A stretch of 64,000 bases of DNA, taken from positions 62,001 through 126,000 of the forward strand of contig NZ_RHOH01000004.1 of assembly GCF_003946115.1 (NCBI RefSeq), in the 5' to 3' direction. The notes beneath the pieces were generated by a model. The model did not search any database. It was not told the origin of the DNA and was given only the letters and a program-made list of their open reading frames with translations. This stretch comes from Lacticaseibacillus daqingensis (lineage in GTDB: Bacteria; Bacillota; Bacilli; Lactobacillales; Lactobacillaceae). Below, piece by piece: positions 1-9,355 of this stretch (positions are counted from its first letter, which is position 1; every line of letters starts with the position of its first letter). Both the position numbers and the translations under genes were made by a program.

Positions 1-10
1 GTCGCATAAA

Positions 11-42
11 TAAAACGGTTCGGTCATTGTCTGACCGAACCG
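11..42 (-). terminator. Intrinsic terminator after yneF
   Basis: A perfect 11-bp stem (16-26 with 32-42) and 5-nt loop are followed on the minus strand by a TTTTATTT tail. It lies just after the stop of the UPF0154 gene. Confidence 0.85.
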
Positions 43-58
43 CTTCCCGAAGCGTGGA

Positions 59-277
59 TTACTTGGCGCGCTTTTGTGCCTGCTTCATCTGCTGCATCAT
101 CTGATTCAATTTCTTTTCAGAAGGCTTTTGGCCCATTGACATCATCATGCTGCGCATCATTTCCTCGTTCACAGGGGGATTATCGCGGAAGTATTTCTTC
201 ATGTAAGCTCGAGCACCGAAGAAGCCGGCAATGGCCCCCAACAGCACACCGAGGATCAATCCTAATGCAAATGGCAT
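59..277 (-). CDS. yneF: UPF0154 (YneF) family small membrane protein
   Basis: A 72-aa protein with one N-terminal membrane segment (residues about 4-24, FALGLILGVLLGAIAGFFGA) and a basic, Met/Gln/Lys-rich cytoplasmic tail. This is the size and layout of the UPF0154/YneF family, whose biochemical role is unknown. The ATG at 277 is chosen because GGGAGGA lies 4-5 nt upstream; a 12-codon extension to 313 has no ribosome site. It is the last of three small genes running the same way (57-aa protein, DUF896, YneF) before a strong terminator. DUF896 and YneF also lie close together in Bacillus, which supports both assignments. Confidence 0.85.
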   Translation of the reverse strand: MPFALGLILGVLLGAIAGFFGARAYMKKYFRDNPPVNEEMMRSMMMSMGQKPSEKKLNQMMQQMKQAQKRAK

Positions 278-358
278 GCTTGTTCCTCCCCTCTTTTGTC
301 CGTCACCGAACAAGTTTCAACTCTCTCATTGTACAAAAGCTCCGCGCAGTTTGAAAGC

Positions 359-604
359 CTAATCTTTGCGTAAGCCGCGTTTCTTTTGGATCTCGCGCAC
401 CTTCTTGGGCGTCCATTCCTTGCCGGCTTTGTTGAACAGCGTTGTGGTTTCGATCTGTTCGCGAAAACCGGCCCGGAAGTCGCGCAGGTAAGCGTCACGC
501 AAAGCCTTGCGTTCCTCGACCTCCGCCGGGGTAAGCCCAAATTCCTTGTCCTTGCGCGCCAGCTCGTTGATCCGATCCAGCCGTTCCTGTGGTTGTGCTG
601 CCAT
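359..604 (-). CDS. DUF896 / UPF0291 (YnzC-like) protein
   Basis: An 81-aa, highly charged, soluble helical protein. The N-terminal helical hairpin (RINELARKDKEFGLTPAEVEERKALRDAYL) and the central RAGFREQIE are hallmarks of DUF896/UPF0291 (Bacillus YnzC). The C-terminal tail is Lys/Arg-rich. The molecular function is not established; in Bacillus the family member lies in the SOS-controlled yneA operon, but no LexA-like box is visible here and lexA is not in this window. The ATG at 604 is preceded by a G-rich ribosome site. Confidence 0.85.
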   Translation of the reverse strand: MAAQPQERLDRINELARKDKEFGLTPAEVEERKALRDAYLRDFRAGFREQIETTTLFNKAGKEWTPKKVREIQKKRGLRKD

Positions 605-625
605 GTCTGACCCCCCGTTTCTGAT

Positions 626-799
626 TTAGTTCAAGTGTACCATCTCAACGCGATACCCGCTCGCCTCTTGCTGAGGAAACGGGGCGCGCTGTAGCATCGC
701 CAAGTATTCATTGGCGCGTGCCTCAGCGTGAAATGCCTTGATCAGGCGCACCGGCGCCCCTGCTTGGGCGTAATACACCACGTAGATGAGTTGATCCAT
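626..799 (-). CDS. Small hypothetical protein, 57 aa
   Basis: The reading frame starts with ATG at 799 (protein begins MDQLIYVVYYAQAG) and ends at 626. AGGAG lies 6-7 nt upstream of the start. The protein has an aromatic, beta-like N-terminus (LIYVVYY), a basic middle and ends VEMVHLN; no membrane segment or known motif is visible. It lies between the rplS terminator and the DUF896 gene with 21 nt to the latter, so the three small genes are probably co-transcribed. The good ribosome site and operon position argue that it is real. I do not recognise a family. Confidence 0.7.
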   Translation of the reverse strand: MDQLIYVVYYAQAGAPVRLIKAFHAEARANEYLAMLQRAPFPQQEASGYRVEMVHLN

Positions 800-824
800 G
801 CGTCACTCCTGTCTGGTCGCAAAC

Positions 825-850
825 AAAAAGGCCGCTGCCGCGGCCTTTTT
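825..850 (-). terminator. rplS terminator
   Basis: The hairpin AGGCCGC/GCGGCCT is flanked by A5 and T5 and lies 8 nt after the rplS stop. The symmetric flanks would allow it to work in both directions. Confidence 0.85.
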
Positions 851-857
851 GATTTGA

Positions 858-1205
858 TTAACGACGCTTCTCTTTGATACGAGCAGCCTTCCCACGCAGT
901 GCACGCAGGTAGTAAAGCTTCGCACGCCGAACTTGACCGTGACGAACGACTTCGATCTTCTCGACCCGTGGGGTGTGAAGAGGGAACGTCCGTTCAACGC
1001 CAACGCCGCTAGAAATCTTGCGGACCGTGTACATGGCACTGATGCCAACGCCACGACGCTTGATCACAACGCCTTCGAAGATCTGGACACGTTCGCGTTC
1101 GCCTTCAACGATCTTGGCGTGGACACGAACGGTATCCCCAGGGCGGAAATCAGGAATATCGTCACGCAGTTGGGACTTCGTGATGGCTTCAATTACTGGG
1201 TTCAT
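858..1205 (-). CDS. rplS: 50S ribosomal protein L19
   Basis: A 115-aa basic protein with the L19 signatures [29 protein letters not shown] and the Lys/Arg-rich C-terminus [17 protein letters not shown]. It binds 23S rRNA at the subunit interface. The start at 1205 ([10 protein letters not shown]) has AGGAGAAG just upstream; the frame continues 8 codons further to 1229, but without a ribosome site. It has its own promoter and terminator, although in related genomes it often follows trmD; here two ABC transporter genes separate them. Confidence 0.97.
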   Translation of the reverse strand: MNPVIEAITKSQLRDDIPDFRPGDTVRVHAKIVEGERERVQIFEGVVIKRRGVGISAMYTVRKISSGVGVERTFPLHTPRVEKIEVVRHGQVRRAKLYYLRALRGKAARIKEKRR

Positions 1206-1286
1206 AAAAACTTCTCCTTTGACCGACATTCATAATCATCCCGACCAGCGGAACATCGTTGTTGTTGTGAGTTATCACAAGTCAAT

Positions 1287-1315
1287 ATTGTAGCATAGCC
1301 GCGCCGCGCTGTAAA
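1287..1315 (-). promoter_or_regulatory. rplS promoter (TTTACA-17-TACAAT)
   Basis: The minus strand shows -35 TTTACA (1310-1315) and -10 TACAAT (1287-1292) with exactly 17 bp between them, about 80 nt upstream of rplS and directly after the exporter genes. Confidence 0.75.
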
Positions 1316-1327
1316 GGCAGTGCGGCA

Positions 1328-3421
1328 TCAATCGAACACGAACTGGTTGTGGTACAGCTCGGCGTAAAAGCCGTTGGCGGCCAGCAACTCAGCGTGCGTC
1401 CCGACTTCGATCACGGCCCCGTCCTTGAGCACCACGATCTTGTCGGCGTTCAGGATGGTTTTGAGCCGGTGCGCGATCACGAAGCTGGTGCGCCCCGCGA
1501 TCGCGGCCTCCATCGCCCACTGGATCTGCTGCTCGGTGACCGTGTCCACGTTACTGGTGGCCTCATCGAGAATCAGGATCGTCGGGTCAGTGAGGATCGT
1601 GCGCGCGATCGACACCTGCTGCTTTTGGCCGACGGAGAAAACGGAATTATTCTCGTCCACGTAAGTGTCATACCCTTCAGGCAGCGCGGCGATGAACTCG
1701 TGAATGTGCGTCGTCTTGGCGGCGGTGATCACCTCATCCATCGTGGCCGCGGGCTTGCCGAAGCGAATGTTATCGGCGATCGTGCCGGAGAACAAGACCG
1801 ACTCCTGCAAAACGATCCCGACTTGGCTGCGCAGGCTGTCGAGGTCAAAATCCCGCAGGTCTGTGCCATTGTAGCGAATCGCCCCGGCGTCCACATCGTA
1901 GAAGCGGTTCATCAGGTTCATCACTGTCGTTTTACCCGAACCGGTCGGCCCCACCAGCGCGACCATCTGGCCCGGGGCGACATCGATGCTGACGTCCTTG
2001 AGGATCGGATGGCCAGGCAGGTAGCTGAAGTCCACGTGATCGATCGCAATGCCTGCCCCAATGGTATCAAACGCCTTGCCGTTGACTGGGCGCACCTCCT
2101 CGGGTTCATCGAACATCACGTTCAGCCGGGTGGCCCCGGTCACCGCGAGCTGTAGCTGGCCAAAGGAGCTGGAGATCTGCATGATCGGGTTGTAGTACTG
2201 CTGGGCGTACTGAATGAAGGTCACGACCAGCCCCAGCGCGGCAGCCGTGGTGATGCTGGGGTCGTTCAGCGCGATCTTGGTGCCGAGGAAAATCACCAAC
2301 GCGGTCGTCAGCAGCGAGAAGCCGTTCATCAGCGGGAAGATCATCCCCGACCAGGCCTGCGCAGCGAACGTGGTTTTTTGGACGGCATCGTTCTTCGTCA
2401 CGAAGCCAGCGATGGTTTCTTCCTGCTGGCCCTCAACGATGATCGCCTTTTGGCCGGAGATCTTCTCGTCCATGTACGCATTCAGCACGCTGACCTCAGC
2501 CTGCTGACGGTCAGTATAGCGCTTGGCCTGAATGATGATGATGACGGCGCACAGCACCGCCACCGGCGTGGTCGCCACGGTGACCCAAGCCATGCTGACG
2601 TTTTGACGGAAAATCATGATAATAATGCCGATGAACAGCGCAATGTTGGTGGTCACGTTGACCGCCGCCTGATTCAGCGTGTTCTGGATGTTATCCAGAT
2701 CTGACGTGAAGCGGGCCAGAATGTCCCCGTCCTCGTGGCGGTCAAAGTAGGCGATCGTCATGCGCTCCAGCTTGCCGAACAGCCCCTTGCGCATTCGGTT
2801 GGTGGCGTGGGCCACGATGCGCGTGAACAGCAGTGTGTACAGCAGCTGCGCCACCCCGGTCATCAGGTAAAACGCCAGGAGCAACCACATCGACCCCATG
2901 AAGTCCGCCTTGCTGGCCGCGCTGGACAGCGCCACCTTGTGCAGGCTGGCAATGGTCGTGCCCTTCGGCAGATGTGCCAACAGCGCCTGGGGCACGTTCG
3001 CGTCCGTCAGGTGTTGCCAGCTCGGCATCGCCGCAAGCTGCTGCAAGCTGTGGATCGTTGTCCCCTGCGGCAGACTGCTCAGCACCGCCTGCGGCACGTT
3101 GGCATCCGTCAGGCTCGCCCAGGCCACCGTGTGGCCGCTGGCCTGCGTCAGCTGGCTGGCAATGCCTTCCAGCGCCGTTTGTGCTTGCGGACCGCTGGCG
3201 GCCAGCTGCTTGAGCGCCTTGGTCGCTTCGGGTGCGTGCTGATGGGTGAAGTAGTCTCCCACGTAGGTGCTCAGGTGAGTGATGGCATCCCCCATCACTA
3301 CCGGTGCTTTGACCTGCAGGTAGGTGGCTGCGAAAATCAGCACGGCGATGGCGGCAAACTGAAGCTTGTACTTCTTGAAGTACAGGTAGAAAAAGCGCGT
3401 TGCGCGCAGTGTATCACTCAT
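1328..3421 (-). CDS. ABC exporter half-transporter (YheH/YfiC type) with enlarged extracytoplasmic loop
   Basis: A 697-aa fused membrane and ATPase subunit of a type IV (drug/lipid) exporter. TM1 lies near residues 20-40; an insert of about 110 residues (57-170) precedes TM2 near 178-200. The nucleotide domain has Walker [10 protein letters not shown], a non-canonical signature SVGQ in place of SGGQ, and Walker [12 protein letters not shown] with the catalytic Glu. It overlaps the partner gene by 4 nt (ATGA). The pattern of one canonical and one degenerate ATP site is that of heterodimeric exporters such as LmrCD or YheIH. The insert holds two 29-residue near-copies 34 residues apart (101-129, 135-163; shared core LTDANVPQA), which is unusual. 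The substrate is unknown. Confidence 0.93.
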   Translation of the reverse strand: MSDTLRATRFFYLYFKKYKLQFAAIAVLIFAATYLQVKAPVVMGDAITHLSTYVGDYFTHQHAPEATKALKQLAASGPQAQTALEGIASQLTQASGHTVAWASLTDANVPQAVLSSLPQGTTIHSLQQLAAMPSWQHLTDANVPQALLAHLPKGTTIASLHKVALSSAASKADFMGSMWLLLAFYLMTGVAQLLYTLLFTRIVAHATNRMRKGLFGKLERMTIAYFDRHEDGDILARFTSDLDNIQNTLNQAAVNVTTNIALFIGIIIMIFRQNVSMAWVTVATTPVAVLCAVIIIIQAKRYTDRQQAEVSVLNAYMDEKISGQKAIIVEGQQEETIAGFVTKNDAVQKTTFAAQAWSGMIFPLMNGFSLLTTALVIFLGTKIALNDPSITTAAALGLVVTFIQYAQQYYNPIMQISSSFGQLQLAVTGATRLNVMFDEPEEVRPVNGKAFDTIGAGIAIDHVDFSYLPGHPILKDVSIDVAPGQMVALVGPTGSGKTTVMNLMNRFYDVDAGAIRYNGTDLRDFDLDSLRSQVGIVLQESVLFSGTIADNIRFGKPAATMDEVITAAKTTHIHEFIAALPEGYDTYVDENNSVFSVGQKQQVSIARTILTDPTILILDEATSNVDTVTEQQIQWAMEAAIAGRTSFVIAHRLKTILNADKIVVLKDGAVIEVGTHAELLAANGFYAELYHNQFVFD

Positions 3422-5160
3422 GCGTCCACCTCCTGAGCCTTTTGAGTCTCGTAGATCTTACGGTACACGGCCGATGTTTGGATCAGCTCGTGGTGCGTAC
3501 CTTGCGCCACCAAGCGCCCAGCATCGAGCACGAGGATCGTGTCGGCGTGCACCACGCTGGAAATCTTCTGCGCGATGATGATCGTCGTGGTTCCTTTTAG
3601 TTCGCGGTCAAACGCCTCCTGCACCAGCTTCTCGGACCGCGCGTCCAGCGCGGAGGTCGAGTCGTCAAGGATCAGGATCTTCGGCGCCTTGATCACCCCG
3701 CGGGTGATGGACAGCCGCTGCTTTTGGCCGCCTGAGAAATTGTTGGCCCGCTCTTCCACCGGCGCCTCGTAGCGCTCGGGCAACCGGTCGATGAACTCGG
3801 CGGCCTGCGCGATGCGCGCGGCGCGGTCAAGCTCCGCTACGCTGGCATTCGCCTTGCCTTGGCGCAGGTTGCCCGCGATCGTGCCGGAGAACAGGATCGC
3901 CTTTTGCAACACGATCGACACCGTAGCCTTCAGTGTGGCCTGCGACACCTGACGCAGGTCGCGGCCGCCAACGCGCACCGTGCCGCTGGTGGGGTCAAAC
4001 AAACGCGGGATCAGCTGCGCCAAAGTCGACTTGCCGGCCCCAGTGGCCCCCACCACCCCGACCATCGCGCCGGCCGGCAGGCTGAAGGAGATGTCCTTCA
4101 GTGTCGGCGTGGCGTCGTTCGGGTAGGCGAAGCTCACGTGGTCGAATTCGACGGTGCCGGCCAGGTCTTCCTGGTCGGTGGTCGCAAACGTCATCGTGAC
4201 CGGCGTGTCCAGTACTTCCTCGATCCGCCCCATCGACACGAAGCCACGGGACGCAAACATGGACATCATGCCGCCCATGATGATGGCGAACATGATCTGC
4301 ATCATGTACTGAATGAAGGACATGATGCCCCCAAGCTGGTCCTGCGCCACGCTGGCCGACTGCGTCACAAAGGTCGACACCAGCCAGATGGCGGCAAAAA
4401 TCGCCAGCTGCGAAATGATCGTGAACGCCGGGATCATCGTCGCGAAGGTGTACCCCACGGCGAGGTTGTGCCCCAGCAGCTCATCGGACGCGGCGTCAAA
4501 CTTCGCCGCCTGGCTGTCCTCTTGGACGAAGGACTTCACCACCCGGGCCCCGCGCAGGTTGTCCTTGGCGATGCCGTTGATGCGGTCCATCAGCGATTGA
4601 AACGCGGCAAAGTGCGGGCCCATGCGCCCCATTGACACGGCGGTCACGCCGACGATCAGCACCACCATCACCACGATGATCCACCACAGGCGCGGCATCG
4701 TCATGATCGACAGGATGAACGCCCCAACGAACAACAGCGGCACGCGGATCAGCACCTGAAAGATCATCATCAACAGCATCTGGATCTGGTTGACGTCGTT
4801 GGTCATCCGCACGACCAGGTTCTCCGCCTTGAACTTCTCCACGTCCTCATACGAAAACGTCTGGATCTTGCGGAAGGTGCGCTCACGCAGTTCCGCGGAT
4901 ACCGACTGTGCCAACTTGGCCGCCGCCAGCGTGTTGAGCACCGAGCCGATCAGGCCAACGATGGCGACCCCGATCAGCCCAACGCCGTAACCGCCGACGC
5001 GGTCCACCTTCTTGGCCGTGGTCAGCGAAAGGTCCGCCATCACACTGAGAATGGCTTTCATGTAGCTGGGCTGCCAAAGCGCGGCGCCCACCTGCAGCAA
5101 CATCGTCAACACCGCGGCCAAAACCAGCCACCGATGCTGACGCAAGGCGTTCATTATCAT
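3418..5160 (-). CDS. ABC exporter half-transporter (YheI/YfiB type), partner subunit
   Basis: A 580-aa subunit with six membrane segments and a C-terminal ATPase: Walker [10 protein letters not shown], canonical signature [10 protein letters not shown], and Walker B LILDDST where Asp replaces the catalytic Glu. Together with the downstream partner this gives one composite site with a poor signature and one with a poor Glu, as expected for an asymmetric heterodimer. The ATG at 5160 is preferred: GGAGG is 8 nt upstream, whereas a TTG at 5166 would sit too close to it. It is the first gene of a two-gene operon with its own sigma-A promoter. The likely role is efflux of drugs or lipids; the substrate is not readable from sequence. 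Confidence 0.93.
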   Translation of the reverse strand: MIMNALRQHRWLVLAAVLTMLLQVGAALWQPSYMKAILSVMADLSLTTAKKVDRVGGYGVGLIGVAIVGLIGSVLNTLAAAKLAQSVSAELRERTFRKIQTFSYEDVEKFKAENLVVRMTNDVNQIQMLLMMIFQVLIRVPLLFVGAFILSIMTMPRLWWIIVVMVVLIVGVTAVSMGRMGPHFAAFQSLMDRINGIAKDNLRGARVVKSFVQEDSQAAKFDAASDELLGHNLAVGYTFATMIPAFTIISQLAIFAAIWLVSTFVTQSASVAQDQLGGIMSFIQYMMQIMFAIIMGGMMSMFASRGFVSMGRIEEVLDTPVTMTFATTDQEDLAGTVEFDHVSFAYPNDATPTLKDISFSLPAGAMVGVVGATGAGKSTLAQLIPRLFDPTSGTVRVGGRDLRQVSQATLKATVSIVLQKAILFSGTIAGNLRQGKANASVAELDRAARIAQAAEFIDRLPERYEAPVEERANNFSGGQKQRLSITRGVIKAPKILILDDSTSALDARSEKLVQEAFDRELKGTTTIIIAQKISSVVHADTILVLDAGRLVAQGTHHELIQTSAVYRKIYETQKAQEVDA

Positions 5161-5207
5161 CTTCAATTCCTCCGTTGTTCCCGTTCGTCTTAGCGCGACG
5201 AATTGTG

Positions 5208-5236
5208 ATTATACGCCTGCCGGGGTGGGTTGGCAA
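5208..5236 (-). promoter_or_regulatory. Promoter of the ABC exporter operon (TTGCCA-17-TATAAT)
   Basis: -35 TTGCCA (5231-5236) and a perfect -10 TATAAT (5208-5213) with 17-bp spacing lie about 50 nt upstream of the first ABC gene. Confidence 0.8.
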
Positions 5237-5275
5237 TCGATTCAACTTATTTTTTGATTATCTGACTGGTGCACA

Positions 5276-5311
5276 TAAAAAAACGCCCCTGAACAGTCGC
5301 TCAGGGGCGTC
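5276..5311 (-). terminator. Terminator of the rpsP-khpA-rimM-trmD operon
   Basis: Stem CGCCCCTGA/TCAGGGGCG around a short loop, followed on the minus strand by T7, 40 nt after the trmD stop. Confidence 0.88.
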
Positions 5312-5350
5312 TCACCGACGTTGACGGCCATTTCGCCGCCACTTTATGCT

Positions 5351-6115
5351 TTAGTTAATGTCAGGTTCATCTGGTGCCACCTGCGTGCGTTCCTCGCGCC
5401 GCACCGCGGCCAACAACTTCTGCGCGGTAGAATCGAGCGGTAGGTCGGCCAACAGGTCCGGCCGCCGCTGAAGCGTGCGCCGCAGGGATTCCTTGAGCCG
5501 CCATTCGGCGATCAGCTGGTGGTTGCCGTTTTGCAACACCGCCGGCACGTCCATCCCGCGGTAGCTGGCCGGGCGCGTGTACTCCGGATAGTTCAGCAGC
5601 CCATCCTCAAAGCTATCAGTGGCGGCGCTTTCCTCGTTCCCCAAGACGCCGGGCAAAAAGCGCACGGTGGCATCGATCATCATCATCGCGGGCAGCTCGC
5701 CACCGGTCAGCACAAAGTCCCCGATCGAAAACTCATCGGTCACCAGCGTGCGGATCCGCTCGTCGTAACCCTCGTAGTGGCCGCAGATGAACACCAAGTG
5801 GTCTTCTTGCGCCAGCTCCTTGGCCGCCACGTGATCAAACTTGCGCCCGGCTGGGTCCAGCAAAATCACGCGCTTGGGCCCCGGGTGGGCGGCGGTTAGG
5901 TCGTCCATCGCCTCAAAAATCGGCTCCGGCTTCAGGAGCATCCCCGCCCCGCCCCCATACGGGGTGTCATCGACGTGGTTGTGCTTGTCGTGACTATACT
6001 GACGAAAGTCCACCACATTGAACTGCATCAAGTCGCGCTCAAGCGCCTTGCCGATGATGGACTGCGAAAGCGGCGCGAACATATCGGGAAACAGGCTCAG
6101 CACATCAATCCGCAT
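5351..6115 (-). CDS. trmD: tRNA (guanine-N1)-methyltransferase TrmD
   Basis: A 254-aa enzyme that methylates G37 of tRNAs using S-adenosylmethionine, preventing +1 frameshifting. Diagnostic motifs of the knotted SPOUT fold are [10 protein letters not shown] (50-59), [11 protein letters not shown] (111-121) and GDFVLTGGE (132-140). Length is normal for the family. Its start overlaps rimM by 11 nt, indicating translational coupling in the rpsP-khpA-rimM-trmD operon, where ribosome assembly and tRNA modification genes travel together. Confidence 0.97.
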   Translation of the reverse strand: MRIDVLSLFPDMFAPLSQSIIGKALERDLMQFNVVDFRQYSHDKHNHVDDTPYGGGAGMLLKPEPIFEAMDDLTAAHPGPKRVILLDPAGRKFDHVAAKELAQEDHLVFICGHYEGYDERIRTLVTDEFSIGDFVLTGGELPAMMMIDATVRFLPGVLGNEESAATDSFEDGLLNYPEYTRPASYRGMDVPAVLQNGNHQLIAEWRLKESLRRTLQRRPDLLADLPLDSTAQKLLAAVRREERTQVAPDEPDIN

Positions 6116-6623
6116 CGTCGATCAGCCCCTCCGGTACATCCACGCGTGCCGTTTTGGTCGCCAGGTCGATGCTTTGGACTACGCTGTTCAAAAACGGCAG
6201 CAGAATATCAGCCTTGCCAACGCGCGGGATCACCCACACGTCATTGGGACCCGGCGTCAGGATCTCGCTGACCTGCCCGAGCACCTGGTCGTCTTGGTCG
6301 ATGATGGTCAACCCGATGATGTCATGGTAGTAGTACTCGTCCTCAGCCAATGCCTGCTGGTCTTCCTCCCGCACGGAAAGCATCTGGCCCTTGAACGGCA
6401 ACACCGCATTGATGTCGGCATAGCCCTTGAAGGTCAGCAGGTACAGCCCTTTTTGAGGGCGGGCGCTGGCAATGGTCACCGGGGTGTTTGGCGTGCCTTC
6501 AACCACCAGCGGACTCCCCTTGGCGAACCGCTCGGCTGGAAAGTCGGTGATCGGGACGACTTTCAGCTCGCCTTTGATCCCGTGCGTGTTCACGATTTTC
6601 CCCACGTGGTACAGATTTGACAT
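6105..6623 (-). CDS. rimM: Ribosome maturation factor RimM
   Basis: A 172-aa 16S processing factor that binds S19 in the 30S head. The N-terminal barrel carries [14 protein letters not shown] (residues 9-22), typical of RimM; the C-terminal half is a PRC-barrel ([21 protein letters not shown]). The ATG at 6623 has AAAGGAG upstream. It lies after khpA, beyond an intrinsic hairpin, and overlaps trmD. Confidence 0.96.
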   Translation of the reverse strand: MSNLYHVGKIVNTHGIKGELKVVPITDFPAERFAKGSPLVVEGTPNTPVTIASARPQKGLYLLTFKGYADINAVLPFKGQMLSVREEDQQALAEDEYYYHDIIGLTIIDQDDQVLGQVSEILTPGPNDVWVIPRVGKADILLPFLNSVVQSIDLATKTARVDVPEGLIDDAD

Positions 6624-6664
6624 AGTGCACTGCTCCTTTATCGATCGGTCTCAACTTAGCTTAA

Positions 6665-6692
6665 CAAAAAAGGCCGGCGATTGCCGACCTTT
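6665..6692 (-). terminator. Hairpin between khpA and rimM (partial terminator or attenuator)
   Basis: Stem GGTCGGC/GCCGGCC with A-rich and T-rich flanks, starting at the khpA stop. It lies inside the rpsP-trmD operon, with no clear new promoter before rimM. It may therefore attenuate, giving more S16/KhpA than RimM/TrmD. Confidence 0.65.
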
Positions 6693-6941
6693 TTAGTCAT
6701 GCGGTGCGTCCATAATGTTCAGCCGCACGCGCTTGGTATATGGTGACTTGACGGCATAGACAATGGTGCGGATCGCCTGGGCGACCCGGCCGCCTTTGCC
6801 GATGACCCGCCCGACATCGTCAGGGGCCACCGTCAGGTCAAAAGCCATGTAATCCGCCGTTTCATGCGGCGTGATCACCACGGCCTCGGGGTGTGTGACA
6901 AGTGGTGCCACGATTGCTTGAATCAGTGCCGCAATGTCCAC
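6693..6941 (-). CDS. khpA: KH-domain RNA-binding protein KhpA (YlqC)
   Basis: An 82-aa single KH domain with the RNA-gripping GxxG loop GKGG in VIGKGGR (residues 47-52). In Gram-positive cocci KhpA pairs with KhpB and affects cell division and small-RNA biology; it conventionally lies between rpsP and rimM, as here. The start is GTG at 6941, 8 nt after the rpsP stop, with GGGG just upstream. Confidence 0.93.
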   Translation of the reverse strand: MDIAALIQAIVAPLVTHPEAVVITPHETADYMAFDLTVAPDDVGRVIGKGGRVAQAIRTIVYAVKSPYTKRVRLNIMDAPHD

Positions 6942-6949
6942 GGGAACCC

Positions 6950-7225
6950 CTATTTCTTAGCGAAGCGTGCTTCGTGATACTTCTGCATGATGCCCTTGCT
7001 GGAAAGCAAGTTGCGCACGGTATCGGAAGGCTGAGCGCCCTTTTGAAGCCATGCCAAGATATCATCTTCGTCCAGCTTCAAGTCAACTGGTTCGGTTAAT
7101 GGGTTGTAGTAACCGACGGATTCGATAAACCGGCCGTCACGTGGGGAGCGAGAGTCCGCAATCACGATACGGTAGAAAGGCTTACGCTTGGAACCCATCC
7201 GCTTCAAACGAATTTTAACTGCCAT
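6950..7225 (-). CDS. rpsP: 30S ribosomal protein S16
   Basis: A 91-aa protein beginning [20 protein letters not shown], the unmistakable S16 N-terminus, followed by [13 protein letters not shown]. It stabilises 16S rRNA helices in the 30S body. The start at 7225 is chosen because CAGGAGGTGG is upstream; the same frame stays open to 7399 without a ribosome site. First gene of the operon leading to trmD. Confidence 0.98.
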   Translation of the reverse strand: MAVKIRLKRMGSKRKPFYRIVIADSRSPRDGRFIESVGYYNPLTEPVDLKLDEDDILAWLQKGAQPSDTVRNLLSSKGIMQKYHEARFAKK

Positions 7226-7259
7226 TAAGTCCACCTCCTGTAAATTTCTCAACTTCAAT

Positions 7260-7288
7260 ATAATAGCAAAGCTTGTCGGGCGTGTAAA
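7260..7288 (-). promoter_or_regulatory. rpsP operon promoter (TTTACA-17-TATTAT)
   Basis: -35 TTTACA (7283-7288) and -10 TATTAT (7260-7265) with 17 bp between, about 35 nt upstream of rpsP. The local AT-rich patch stands out from the GC-rich surroundings. Confidence 0.8.
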
Positions 7289-7323
7289 GAGTTTTTTCTT
7301 TACAACCGATATTTTTCGTTGTC

Positions 7324-7779
7324 TTAGTGTGGTCGCGCCAACCACGACCACCAGGCCAACGCGCTGAGAAAGAGGAACGCCCAGCCTAGGCCAAACCACA
7401 GGATCGTCACGTGAGCCAGCCGCACCAGCGTCTCCCCTGGCAACAGCACTTGCAAGACGGTGTTCAGCACGCCGAGGGGGAGCAATCCCTGACTGGCCTG
7501 GTTCACACGGTGGGCCACTTCATGCGCGCGACTTAACTCGTGCGCATTCAGCGCCCGCAACGGCTGGCCCGGGAAAAAGTCGGGGTGGCCGACCGCCCAC
7601 CACCGCTCACCCAGGATAATGGCGGCCACCACGCCGAGGCCGAGCCAAAAGTCCCAGCCCACTTGGGGGCTGAGGCGAATGCCGTGCGCGGTGCTGCGGC
7701 CCAGCGTCTCAAGCGCCACCCAGGTCCCCATCAGCGCCAACCCAAAACGACTGCTCTGATACCAGATGTACTGTTTCAT
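7324..7779 (-). CDS. Hypothetical membrane protein, 151 aa
   Basis: Begins [18 protein letters not shown] at 7779, with AGGAG 8 nt upstream; an in-frame ATG at 7800 has no such site. Four hydrophobic stretches are visible: around residues 10-27, 40-56, 98-113 and 122-145. The soluble loop between the second and third ([15 protein letters not shown]) is Trp- and Pro-rich. The composition is rich in Trp (WWAVG, WWSWLA). No catalytic motif is recognised. It sits alone between ffh and rpsP, where Bacillus has no equivalent, so it is an accessory insertion into the conserved backbone. Confidence 0.7.
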   Translation of the reverse strand: MKQYIWYQSSRFGLALMGTWVALETLGRSTAHGIRLSPQVGWDFWLGLGVVAAIILGERWWAVGHPDFFPGQPLRALNAHELSRAHEVAHRVNQASQGLLPLGVLNTVLQVLLPGETLVRLAHVTILWFGLGWAFLFLSALAWWSWLARPH

Positions 7780-7863
7780 GGGGGTCACTCCTTTGCCCAT
7801 CGCATTTGATAGGCTCAGTGAACCGCATCATTCAGCGCTTGTCAAAGAAGCTGTTTGGCGCAC

Positions 7864-7891
7864 AAAAAGGCGCGGGAAGCCGCGCCTTTTT
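7864..7891 (-). terminator. ffh terminator
   Basis: Stem GGCGCG/CGCGCC with A5 and T5 flanks, 4 nt after the ffh stop; the symmetric flanks allow either direction. Confidence 0.85.
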
Positions 7892-7895
7892 CGCC

Positions 7896-9332
7896 TTAAG
7901 ACTTGAACCGCTTCATGTTCTTGAGGCGCTTTTTCTTGTTCTTCTTTTGCTTGCGGACCATGTTGTTCATGGCCATCTTGCCCAACTTGCCCTGGATGCC
8001 GCCGCCCATCAGGCCCTCCATCCCCGAAAAGTTGCCCTTGTACATCTGGCTCATCATCTGCTTGGACTGGTTGAACTGCTTGATCATGCGGTTGACTTCG
8101 ACGATCGGCCGCCCGGAGCCGGCCGCGATGCGGCGCCGGCGACTCGGGTTGAGCAGGTCTGGGTCTTCCCGTTCCGCCGGAGTCATCGAGTAGACGATCG
8201 CCTTTTGGTGCGCAACGTCCTTGGGGTCGACGTGGAAGTTTTTCATCGCCGGGTTGTTGGCCAGACCGGGGATCATCTTCATGATGTCGTCAAAGGAGCC
8301 CATGTTGGACACTTGGTCCATCTGATCGAGAAAGTCGTTGAAGTCGAAGGTGTTCTCCTTGATCTTCTCGGCCACTTCCAGCGCCTGCTTCTCGTCGAAG
8401 TTCTTTTGCGCCTTATCGATCAGCGTGAGCATGTCACCCATGCCCAGGATGCGGTTGGCCATGCGGTCCGGGTAGAAGACGTCCAAGGCGTCCATCTTTT
8501 CGCCCTGCCCGATGAACTTGATCGGCTTGCCGGTCACCTGACGGATCGACAGCGCGGCCCCACCACGGGTGTCACCATCCAGCTTGGTCAAAACGACCCC
8601 GGTCAAGTCAAGCCGTTCGTTGAATCCTGCGGCCACTTCGGTCGCGGCCTGCCCGGTCATGGAATCGACCACGAGGAGGATTTCGTCCGGGTTAGCGATG
8701 GCCTTAATGTCGGCGAGCTCAGTCATCAGCTTCTCGTCGATCTGCAACCGCCCGGCGGTATCGATGATGACGTAATCATTGTGCTGCAGGTCCGCCTGAG
8801 CCAGCCCTTGGCGCACGATGTCGCGTGGATCCACCTCGGTGCCGAGTTCAAAGACAGGCACGCCAACGGACGCCCCGACGACTTGCAACTGGTCGATCGC
8901 GGCTGGCCGGTAAACATCGGCCGCGATCAACAGCGGCCGCGCCTTCTCGTTGTCGATCAGGTACTTGGATAGCTTGCCGACCGTGGTGGTTTTCCCGGCC
9001 CCTTGCAGCCCGACCATCATGATGACGGTTGGAATGTGCGGCGACTTGTTCAGCGGCACCGCCGCCTCACCCATCGTGGCGATCAGCTCATCGTTAACGA
9101 TCTTGATGATCTGCTGGCCCGGGGTCAGGCTGTCGAGGACTTCCGCGCCTAATGCCTTCTCGCGCACCGCCTTGATGAACGTCTTGACCACGCCAAAGTT
9201 GACGTCGGCTTCCAGCAGCGCCAGGCGAATCTCGCGCATGGTGTCGCGCACATCGGCCTCGGTGACTTTCCCCTTGCGACGCAGGCCCGCAAAGGCCTTT
9301 TGCAATCGTTCTGATAATCCTTCAAATGCCAT
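7896..9332 (-). CDS. ffh: Signal recognition particle protein Ffh (SRP54)
   Basis: A 478-aa SRP GTPase that binds signal sequences and 4.5S/scRNA and delivers ribosomes to FtsY. N-domain residues 1-95; G-domain with P-loop GLQGAGKTTT (108-117), DTAGR near 190 and TKLDGD near 248. The Met-rich M-domain has the RNA-binding GSGR motif (AAGSGRPIVEVNRMI) and a Met/Lys-rich tail. It follows ylxM by 23 nt, the usual Firmicute pair. Confidence 0.98.
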   Translation of the reverse strand: MAFEGLSERLQKAFAGLRRKGKVTEADVRDTMREIRLALLEADVNFGVVKTFIKAVREKALGAEVLDSLTPGQQIIKIVNDELIATMGEAAVPLNKSPHIPTVIMMVGLQGAGKTTTVGKLSKYLIDNEKARPLLIAADVYRPAAIDQLQVVGASVGVPVFELGTEVDPRDIVRQGLAQADLQHNDYVIIDTAGRLQIDEKLMTELADIKAIANPDEILLVVDSMTGQAATEVAAGFNERLDLTGVVLTKLDGDTRGGAALSIRQVTGKPIKFIGQGEKMDALDVFYPDRMANRILGMGDMLTLIDKAQKNFDEKQALEVAEKIKENTFDFNDFLDQMDQVSNMGSFDDIMKMIPGLANNPAMKNFHVDPKDVAHQKAIVYSMTPAEREDPDLLNPSRRRRIAAGSGRPIVEVNRMIKQFNQSKQMMSQMYKGNFSGMEGLMGGGIQGKLGKMAMNNMVRKQKKNKKKRLKNMKRFKS

Positions 9333-9355
9333 GGTGTTCCTCCTCTAATCCACGC

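Noticed and set aside
359-799. SOS control of the DUF896 gene group
   Set aside because: In Bacillus the relatives lie near lexA/yneA, but no GAAC-N4-GTTC box is seen before these genes here.
7806-8972. Long plus-strand frame (388 aa) opposite ffh
   Set aside because: Its product is His/Val/Leu/Arg-rich without motifs and it is fully antisense to ffh. High GC content creates such shadow frames.
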